A stretch of 28,017 nucleotides of DNA, taken from NCBI GenBank assembly GCA_900548895.1, contig URLZ01000032.1, forward strand, positions 1-28,017. The letters are read 5' to 3'. Of the stretch, positions 16,216 through 21,516 are shown in pieces; the first letter of the stretch is position 1, and each line of letters opens with the position of its first letter. The notes beneath the pieces were generated by a model, which saw nothing but the letters and a program-made list of their open reading frames with translations, did not search any database and was not told where the DNA came from. This DNA is from an uncultured Akkermansia sp. Lineage in GTDB: Bacteria; Verrucomicrobiota; Verrucomicrobiia; Verrucomicrobiales; Akkermansiaceae. Position numbers and translations under genes: made by a program.

Positions 16216-16686
16216 ATGCCGGATATGCCGACCAGCATCTCCCTGCTCCTGCAATGGGCCCCGGCCATTGCCATCACCCTGCTGGTGCTGGACCTCTTCT
16301 TCAACACCGAGCTCATCTCGTGGCTGGCCCTCATCTGCATGGCCGCATGGGGCACCTACCTGACGGGGCCGGCCTGGGAGTGGTCCGTTCTGGTCTTCAT
16401 CATCTATCTGGGCATCTCCATCTCCTTTTATTATGCGCTTTGGGTCAGCTTCGTCCGCCCCTTCGTCGCCAAGACACTGCTCCGCAATGCGGCGCCGGAG
16501 GACGATGAGCTGATGATCGGGCGCCACGGAACCGTTGTCGGCGAGGGGGAAGCCATGCACCTGCGCATCGCGGATGAGCTCTGGCCCGTGGACGAGGCCT
16601 CGCGCAGCGGCCTCAAGCCGGGAGACCAAGCCACCGTGACGGGCTACCGCAACGGCGTCGTCTCGGCCTCTGCGGACAAGGCCTGA
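16216..16686 (+). CDS. NfeD-like membrane protein with C-terminal OB-fold domain
   Basis: The 156-residue protein has three or so hydrophobic segments in its first 90 residues (LLLQWAPAIAITLLVLDLFF, ISWLALICMAAWGTYL, WSVLVFIIYLGISISFYYAL). A C-terminal NfeD-type OB-fold follows, with the typical pattern LMIGRHGTVVGEGEAMHLRI, WPVDEASRSGLKPGDQATVTG and NGVVSAS. It is the short (NfeD1b-like) class, without the ClpP-like protease domain. NfeD proteins are encoded beside stomatin/SPFH genes and act as their partners. Here the gene lies 65 nt after the SPFH gene and is surely in the same operon. ATG 16216 follows CCACACCCC; ATG 16225 is a possible alternative. Confidence 0.85.
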   Translation: MPDMPTSISLLLQWAPAIAITLLVLDLFFNTELISWLALICMAAWGTYLTGPAWEWSVLVFIIYLGISISFYYALWVSFVRPFVAKTLLRNAAPEDDELMIGRHGTVVGEGEAMHLRIADELWPVDEASRSGLKPGDQATVTGYRNGVVSASADKA

Positions 16687-16722
16687 GGCCGGCGGGTTGC
16701 GCTTTTTTCCCGCGGCGCCTAC

Positions 16723-16787
16723 TTCTGCTCCTTCTGCACTCTTCTGCCCTCTTCGACGCCCATCTGCTCCCTTCGGCGTCCTCCTGC
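16723..16787. repeat. Degenerate pyrimidine repeat, seven units with ~10-bp period
   Basis: Hexamers related to TTCTGC start at 16723, 16732, 16742, 16752, 16762, 16772 and 16782: one 9-bp step, then five exact 10-bp steps. The intervening tetranucleotides are C/T-rich. Consensus is TTCTGCNCTC, with later units diverged. Confidence 0.65.
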
Positions 16788-16868
16788 GTTTCAGGAGCAC
16801 TACAGAGCTCCCGCGCGCGTCACGTCCGCCGGGCGGGGGAGGTTCTCCTCCCTCTGTCCCCGCCCCTC

Positions 16869-16901
16869 CCCCCTCGACAGGCCGAGGGGGATGACGTTTT
16901 T
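16869..16901 (+). terminator. Possible terminator downstream of the SPFH-nfeD operon
   Basis: A perfect 8-bp stem, CCCCCTCG (16869-16876) with CGAGGGGG (16883-16890), has a 6-nt loop and is followed after ATGACG by five Ts (16897-16901). The T-run is displaced by six bases, so its efficiency as an intrinsic terminator is uncertain. It lies about 180 nt after the nfeD-like stop. Confidence 0.4.
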
Positions 16902-16997
16902 CGGCAGCACGCCGTCAGCCCGGCATGCCACCAGCAACGGCACTCCGTTGGCCCCGGTACTCCGGCAGCGCTGGTCTCCACCGGCCCCGGCATGCCA

Positions 16998-18335
16998 TCA
17001 AGGCTTCTCCGCCGCGCTCAACAAGCGAACACAGGCGTCGCAGCCCTCGCGCCCCGAGCGGAGAGCGCATTCCCGAGGCGTGAGCCGTTCGCGCCCGAAG
17101 AGCCCCCGCCCCTCGGGATCCGCTCCGGCAGCCAGCAGCAGCTCGACGATGTCCGCATGCCCCCAAGCCGCCGCCAGATGCAGCGGCGTCGCGGAGCCTC
17201 GCTCCCCTTCCTCCTTGCAGGCTTGAACCGAGGCCCCCGCCGCCAACAGCGCGCGAACCGCCTCCGTATTCCCAAGCCATGCGGCAATGTGCAGCGGCGT
17301 CAAGAAGCGATCCGGCGTGCGGGCGGAGAGGTCGGCCCCGGCCTTCGCCAGCAGGCGCACCACTTCGGCCGCATCCTGTTCCGCCGCCGTGTGCAGAGGC
17401 GTGTACCCCCGGCTGTCCCTTGCGTCGGGATCGGCACCGGCGGCCAGCAGCCGCTCCGTCATCGCCGCGCCATTCACCTCCGCCGCCAGATGCAGCAGAG
17501 AGCGCCCCTGTGCGTCAACGCAGCTGCGGACGTCAGCGCCCGCGGCCAGACAGGCGCGAAGGGTGGTGACGTCACCGCCCTGAAGAGGGGCTTCTCCCTT
17601 TCTCCCGCCGTGCACGGCTGCCGCAAGCGTCTCGGCGCTGCGCAGCAGCTCGCCCGGGCACACGGGGACCCTGAGGCGGTACGCATAGTCTTTGCCGTCG
17701 AGGGTGATCGTGCCGAAGATTTCAAGGTCGAAACGCTCTTCGAGGTTCGCGAAGCGATACACCGAGCTGTCCACCTCTCCCGCACTCGCGGTGCCGGAGG
17801 CGATGCGGCAGGAGTATTGCCCGGAGTTCCCCTCGAGCGGATAGGGCTCGGAACGCACCTCGGCACCGTCGCCGGCGCGCAGCAAACGGGATTGAGCGAG
17901 CGTGAAGGGTCTCACCATCGAGCTCTCCGTCGTCATCGTGACGTCTCGGGCCGAGCGGTTCACCACGGCCAGCTCGGCGCAGAAGACGAAGGCGTCCTGC
18001 ACCGCCTCCGGGTGCTCCGGCCCCATACAACTGCGAATGCGGATGCTGCGAAGCTCCATCGCCGTGCTGGGAGCCAGTTCGCAGCGAGACAGTGCGGGCT
18101 GTTCACCGGTCGGCAGCGCGACGGTCGACGCCGCGCAGCCGGAGGCGGGTTGGGAGCTGGGTGCGGGTTGCGAGTCGCAAGCGGATGGGGAGCACGCCGC
18201 TTCTCGGGTGGCGGTCTGAGCCTCGCCGAGGAGCAAGGGCTTGGCGCAGGCGACATCGGCGAACAGAGGCAGGAGGACGAGCAGAGCGCGGGCGCTTCCG
18301 CAGACGCCCCTGCGTTCGGGCTTTTCGTTGTTCAT
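16998..18335 (-). CDS. Exported ankyrin-repeat protein
   Basis: The 445-residue protein starts with a signal peptide: a charged n-region with RR, a hydrophobic core ALLVLLPLFADVACA and a likely cleavage after ACA. A Ser/Pro/Ala-rich linker and a beta-rich domain of unknown type follow (about residues 85-235). The C-terminal half (about 255-445) contains five to six ankyrin repeats, with typical units LLHLAAEVNGAAMTERLLAAGAD, YTPLHTAAEQDAAEVVRLLA and ATPLHLAAAWGHADIVELLL. Ankyrin repeats bind protein partners; here they would act in the periplasm or outside, and the partner is unknown. ATG 18335 was chosen because it places the signal peptide at the N-terminus. The frame is open to 18521, but that extension is encoded by a tandem repeat. 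It is convergent with the nfeD-like gene and lies 336 bp after the hydrolase gene on the same strand. Confidence 0.75.
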   Translation of the reverse strand: MNNEKPERRGVCGSARALLVLLPLFADVACAKPLLLGEAQTATREAACSPSACDSQPAPSSQPASGCAASTVALPTGEQPALSRCELAPSTAMELRSIRIRSCMGPEHPEAVQDAFVFCAELAVVNRSARDVTMTTESSMVRPFTLAQSRLLRAGDGAEVRSEPYPLEGNSGQYSCRIASGTASAGEVDSSVYRFANLEERFDLEIFGTITLDGKDYAYRLRVPVCPGELLRSAETLAAAVHGGRKGEAPLQGGDVTTLRACLAAGADVRSCVDAQGRSLLHLAAEVNGAAMTERLLAAGADPDARDSRGYTPLHTAAEQDAAEVVRLLAKAGADLSARTPDRFLTPLHIAAWLGNTEAVRALLAAGASVQACKEEGERGSATPLHLAAAWGHADIVELLLAAGADPEGRGLFGRERLTPRECALRSGREGCDACVRLLSAAEKP

Positions 18336-18367
18336 GGTTGAGGTAGCTTGAGGGTTGGAGATGGGTT

Positions 18368-18411
18368 GCCGTTGGATCGCCGTAGGACTGCCGTTGAGTG
18401 GCCGTTGAATT
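18368..18411. repeat. 11-bp tandem repeat, four units
   Basis: Consecutive units GCCGTTGGATC, GCCGTAGGACT, GCCGTTGAGTG and GCCGTTGAATT keep a GCCGTtG core at exact 11-bp steps while the last four bases vary. The array lies 33-76 bp upstream of the ankyrin gene start. Confidence 0.75.
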
Positions 18412-18512
18412 ACTGTGGGGCTGGGGATGGGTTGCAGAGGGGTCGGGGGAGGCACCAGCGCGAAGCTCGTCTCGGCCATCGGCGTCCACGAGAGATTGCG
18501 CTTCCGCCCAAG

Positions 18513-18576
18513 GCTCTTCACCGAGCACGCTCTTCTCTGCGCCTGCTCTTCGCTGCGCTAGCTCTTCGTCGGATGG
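18513..18576. repeat. 16-bp tandem repeat, four units
   Basis: Four consecutive units each start with GCTCTTC, at 18513, 18529, 18545 and 18561, with exact 16-bp steps. The middle two also share a (t/g)CTGCGC part. The invariant half and variable half resemble the 11-bp array nearby in style, not in sequence. Confidence 0.75.
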
Positions 18577-18671
18577 CCTCTCTTCCCATGCGGGGGGACG
18601 CCGATCCGGCGACGCGAGCAGGTGGACAGCTCCCTCGGCCGACCTCGCCCACACCTTCGGCGAGACCTCGC

Positions 18672-19445
18672 TCACAAATCGACGCGCAAGCCGTCGTAGG
18701 CCGGGCTCATGAAGTCCGGCAGGTAGGCGGCCAGTTCGTCGTAATCGAGACGGTGGCCGCTGTGGGTCACATAGCCGAGGCGCGGGGCGAGGCGGCGCAT
18801 CAGCGCGATGTTCTGATCGACGGTGAGGTGCGTGTGGTGCTCGGGGAAACAGAGCCCGTCCATCGCGAGAGCATCCAGCCCCGTGAGCAGCGGCGCCGAA
18901 TCCTCGGGCAGGCGCTTGATATCGGGCACGTAGCCGAAGCTGCGGCCGTCCGCGCGGAAGACGTAGCCGTAAGTCTCAACGGTGGCATGCTCGACGCGCA
19001 CGGGCGTCACACTGATGTCGCCCACGGTGAAGGGGCGCCCGCTGTGGTCGCGCGCGTCGGGGCGCACGTAGCCGCGATAGGTGTTCTGCGGAGAAAAGGC
19101 CCAAGTGAACATGGCGCGCAGGCGCTCCAGGCAGGCGCTGCCGGCGTAGAGGGGCAGGCGCTTGTCGGTCTTCCAGCCGAAGGCGCGCAGCTCGTCAAAG
19201 CCCGTGGTGTGGTCGAGGTGCTCGTGCGTGTAGATCACGGCATCGATGGCCGTGAGGTGGTGGCGCAGAGCTTGGGCGCGGAGGTCGGGACCGGAATCCA
19301 CCAGCAGCGTCGTCTTCTCCGTGCGCACGAGGATGGAAGAGCGCCAGCGCTTGTTGCGCGGGTTCTCCGAGCGGCAGACCGGGCAGTCGCAGCCGATAAC
19401 GGGCACCCCCGTCGAGGTGCCTGTGCCGAGAAAAAGAACGTTCAT
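18672..19445 (-). CDS. PhnP-like metallo-beta-lactamase-fold phosphodiesterase
   Basis: The 257-residue protein opens with MNVLFLGTGTSTGVPVIGCD, the pattern of the PhnP/cyclic-phosphodiesterase branch of the metallo-beta-lactamase superfamily. The CDCPVC cluster (residues 19-24) fits PhnP's structural zinc site. The metal-binding motif HxHxDH is THEHLDH with H74, H76, D78 and H79. Later ligands are likely in VEHATVETYG, MDGLCFPEHH and HSGHRLDYDEL. PhnP opens 1,2-cyclic phosphoribosyl phosphate in phosphonate use, but no other phn gene is nearby. The substrate here is therefore unknown, and housekeeping removal of a cyclic phosphate is plausible. The start 19445 is divergent from recN with 69 bp between them. 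A minus-strand TACAAT (19466-19461) could be its -10, giving a very short leader. Confidence 0.82.
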   Translation of the reverse strand: MNVLFLGTGTSTGVPVIGCDCPVCRSENPRNKRWRSSILVRTEKTTLLVDSGPDLRAQALRHHLTAIDAVIYTHEHLDHTTGFDELRAFGWKTDKRLPLYAGSACLERLRAMFTWAFSPQNTYRGYVRPDARDHSGRPFTVGDISVTPVRVEHATVETYGYVFRADGRSFGYVPDIKRLPEDSAPLLTGLDALAMDGLCFPEHHTHLTVDQNIALMRRLAPRLGYVTHSGHRLDYDELAAYLPDFMSPAYDGLRVDL

Positions 19446-19461
19446 ATGGGCTGATTTTGGA

Positions 19462-19491
19462 TTGTACTTTCGCGCCGGATTATGCCATAAT
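19462..19491 (+). promoter_or_regulatory. Probable recN promoter overlapping a palindrome
   Basis: TTGTAC (19462-19467) and CATAAT (19486-19491) are spaced by 18 bp. The -10 forms part of a perfect palindrome (19476-19494). The inferred start near 19498 leaves a leader of about 17 nt with a weak GGAA before ATG 19515. Confidence 0.5.
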
Positions 19492-19494
19492 CCG
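19476..19494. promoter_or_regulatory. Perfect 19-bp palindrome between recN and the hydrolase gene
   Basis: CGGATTATG and CATAATCCG form a perfect 9-bp inverted repeat around one C. It covers the probable recN -10 and lies upstream of the divergent hydrolase start, a typical place for a repressor operator serving both genes. It does not match the E. coli or B. subtilis LexA boxes or a standard Fur box as I know them. Confidence 0.6.
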
Positions 19495-19514
19495 CCCGAT
19501 ACGGAAAGCAAAAT

Positions 19515-21170
19515 ATGCTCACGCTGCTCAAGATCAGGAATCTGGCTCTCGTCGACGAACTCGTGTGGGAACCACAGCCGGGATTTCTCGGCATCACGGG
19601 TGAGACGGGGGCCGGCAAGTCCGTCATCATGGGCGGCATTGCCCTCGTCATGGGGGAGCGTGCCGACAAGTCGATGATTCGCAGCGGGGAAACGCAGTGC
19701 AGCATCGAGGCGGTCTTTCACCTCGCGCAGACGGATGAGATCAACGCGAAGCTGGAGGCGGCGGGCGCGAATCCCTGCGAGGAGGGAGAGCTGCTGGTGC
19801 GGCGCGTCATCACGCCCACGGGCAACCGACAGTTTATCAACAACAGCCCGGTGACGCTGCACCTGCTGCGCGAGGTGGCGGGGGGGCTGGTGGACATGCA
19901 TCACCCCGAGGCGCACCGCTCGCTGACCTCGCAGCAGCGCCAGCTCTGCCTGCTGGACGCCTATGCGGAGGATCAGGAGGAGCTGGAGGCCTATCAGTCG
20001 GCCTACCGCCTCTGGACGGCGGCGCGACAGGCGCACCGCGACCTGCTGGAGAGCGAGATGGCCAACGAGCGCGAGCTGGATTTTCTGCGCCATCAGGTGG
20101 AGGAGATCGAGGAGGCGGCCTTCACCGCCGAAGAGGTGGCAGGGCTGGAGGAGCGCTGGCAGCGCGCGCGCAATGCCTCACGCCTCCGCGACACGGCTCT
20201 GCCGATGGCGCAGATGGTGGACGGCGACGACAATTCCCTGCTCTCGGAGCTGCGCCGCCTCGTGCGCAGCGGGCGCGAGCTGGAGCGGCTCGATGCCTCG
20301 GCCACCTCGTGGCTGGCGCCGCTGGAGGGCATGATCGAGGAGCTGGAGAGCGTCGGCGAGTCGCTGCAGAGCTATGTCGACGGCCTGTGCTCGGACCCGG
20401 CGGAGTTCGCGGCTCTGGAGGCGCGCATCGCCCTGCTGGATTCGCTGCGCCGCAAATACGGGCAGGACTGGGAGAGCATCGAGGCCCATCTGGCCGACTG
20501 CCGCCGCCGCCTCGACGAGGCGGATAACCGCGAGGAGCGCCTGCAGGAGCTCGCGGAGCGCGAGCAGGCGCGCCGCGCCGAGATGCAGGAGGCGGCCCGG
20601 GCCCTCAGCGCCGCGCGCCGACGCGCCGCGGCCCCCCTTCAGCGCGAGTTTTTGGAGAACGCTCGGCACCTCGGCTTCCGCCAGTCGCTCTTCGAGGTGC
20701 AGTTCCAGCCGCTCGACGAGCCCGGGGCCCAGGGCGCGGAGGCAGTGGACTTTCTCTTCGGGCCGAACCCGGGCGAGCCGCTCAAGCCGCTGCGCCTCAT
20801 CGCCTCCAGCGGCGAGCTGGCGCGCGTCATGCTCGCGCTCAAGAGCACGCTGGCGCGTCAGGACGACACGCCTCTGCTCATCTTTGATGAGATTGACGCC
20901 AACGTCGGCGGTGAGATTGCACGCTGCGTCGGCCTCAAGATGCGCGAGCTGGGCCGCGATCATCAGGTGATCGCCATCACGCACTTCCCGCAGGTGGCCG
21001 CTCTGGCCAACCACCATTACCTCATCAGCAAGGTCGTGCGGGACGGCCGCACGGTCTCGCAGCTGCGCGAGGTGGAGGGCGACGCGCGCGTGTCGGAGCT
21101 CATGCGCATGCTCGGCATGCACGGCGCGAGCGCTGAAGCTCACGCCCGCGACCTGCTGCGCCTTCCCTGA
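19515..21170 (+). CDS. recN: DNA repair protein RecN
   Basis: RecN is an SMC-like ATPase that gathers DNA ends during recombinational repair of double-strand breaks. The 551-residue protein starts MLTLLKIRNLALVDELVWE, a typical RecN N-terminus. It has Walker A GETGAGKS at 29-36, a long coiled-coil middle (about 150-370), an ABC signature near 431-437 (SSGELARVMLALK, one Gly replaced compared with SGGE) and Walker B ending in LLIFDEIDANVGGE (D458, E459). The D-loop/H-loop region follows with QVIAITHFPQVAALA. Length is normal for the family. The start has a weak purine stretch (GGAAAG) upstream. A palindrome over the promoter suggests regulation, plausibly by a damage-responsive repressor, as recN is SOS-controlled in many bacteria; that is inference. 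A strong hairpin follows the stop. Confidence 0.95.
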   Translation: MLTLLKIRNLALVDELVWEPQPGFLGITGETGAGKSVIMGGIALVMGERADKSMIRSGETQCSIEAVFHLAQTDEINAKLEAAGANPCEEGELLVRRVITPTGNRQFINNSPVTLHLLREVAGGLVDMHHPEAHRSLTSQQRQLCLLDAYAEDQEELEAYQSAYRLWTAARQAHRDLLESEMANERELDFLRHQVEEIEEAAFTAEEVAGLEERWQRARNASRLRDTALPMAQMVDGDDNSLLSELRRLVRSGRELERLDASATSWLAPLEGMIEELESVGESLQSYVDGLCSDPAEFAALEARIALLDSLRRKYGQDWESIEAHLADCRRRLDEADNREERLQELAEREQARRAEMQEAARALSAARRRAAAPLQREFLENARHLGFRQSLFEVQFQPLDEPGAQGAEAVDFLFGPNPGEPLKPLRLIASSGELARVMLALKSTLARQDDTPLLIFDEIDANVGGEIARCVGLKMRELGRDHQVIAITHFPQVAALANHHYLISKVVRDGRTVSQLREVEGDARVSELMRMLGMHGASAEAHARDLLRLP

Positions 21171-21516
21171 GGCCGATTGACTCCCCCCTCACTCTCCTCT
21201 GCCGAGGCGGGGCTCCGCCTCGGAGCAGAGCCCTGCCCTGACTGACGAAAGGAGACTCACGGCTCAGCATATGCTGCGCTTCTGCCCGACGTCAAGGAGC
21301 GCTCGCCGCAGCACGATACGGCGATCCAACGGGCGGGACGCGCCCTCCGGCTCAACACGAGGCGGCACCCCGGCTGTCCAAACGAGCCCTCCGCGAAACG
21401 CATCCTCCCACCGAGCCAACGCGCACCCTCCTCCCCTCCCCGAGCCTGCGGAGCCTCCGACCACGGGAGCGGCCCCTCCCGCACCGGCAGAGCGCCGGCG
21501 GGGAAAGAGCGGGCAC
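21171..21516. other. Gene-free convergent spacer between recN and uvrA
   Basis: The spacer holds the recN-proximal hairpin (21197-21230), a CAGCATATGCTG palindrome (21265-21276), and a bulged GC hairpin just after the uvrA stop (21479-21501, eight pairs, no T-run). An 86-codon open frame on the plus strand from 21271 is Pro/Ser/Arg-rich, runs into the uvrA 3' end and is not convincing. Confidence 0.5.
21197..21230 (+). terminator. Long hairpin after recN without T-run
   Basis: CTCTGC-CGAGGCGG pairs with CCGCCTCG-GA-GCAGAG: 14 base pairs, a 2-nt bulge and a 4-nt loop, starting 27 nt after the recN stop. No T-run follows, so it is either a non-canonical terminator or a 3'-end stabilising structure. 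Confidence 0.4.

Larger units (their letters stand above)
16687..16997. other. Gene-free convergent spacer with repeats and hairpins
   Basis: This spacer lies between the convergent nfeD-like and ankyrin genes. It holds a pyrimidine-rich array with a 10-bp period (16723-16787), a terminator-like hairpin (16869-16901), a small CAACGG/CCGTTG hairpin (16935-16950), and two copies of CCCGGCATGCCA 67 bp apart (16919-16930 and 16986-16997). I see no gene. Confidence 0.55.
18336..18671. other. Gene-free spacer with two tandem repeats
   Basis: This is the upstream region of the ankyrin-repeat gene. It holds an 11-bp repeat (18368-18411) and a 16-bp repeat (18513-18576). A near-exact direct repeat, GACCTCGCCCAC/GACCTCGCTCAC (18641 and 18664), overlaps the end of the hydrolase gene. 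No sigma70-like promoter was recognised for the ankyrin gene. Frames open across it give low-complexity Pro/Gln/Thr peptides and are not convincing genes. Confidence 0.55.
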
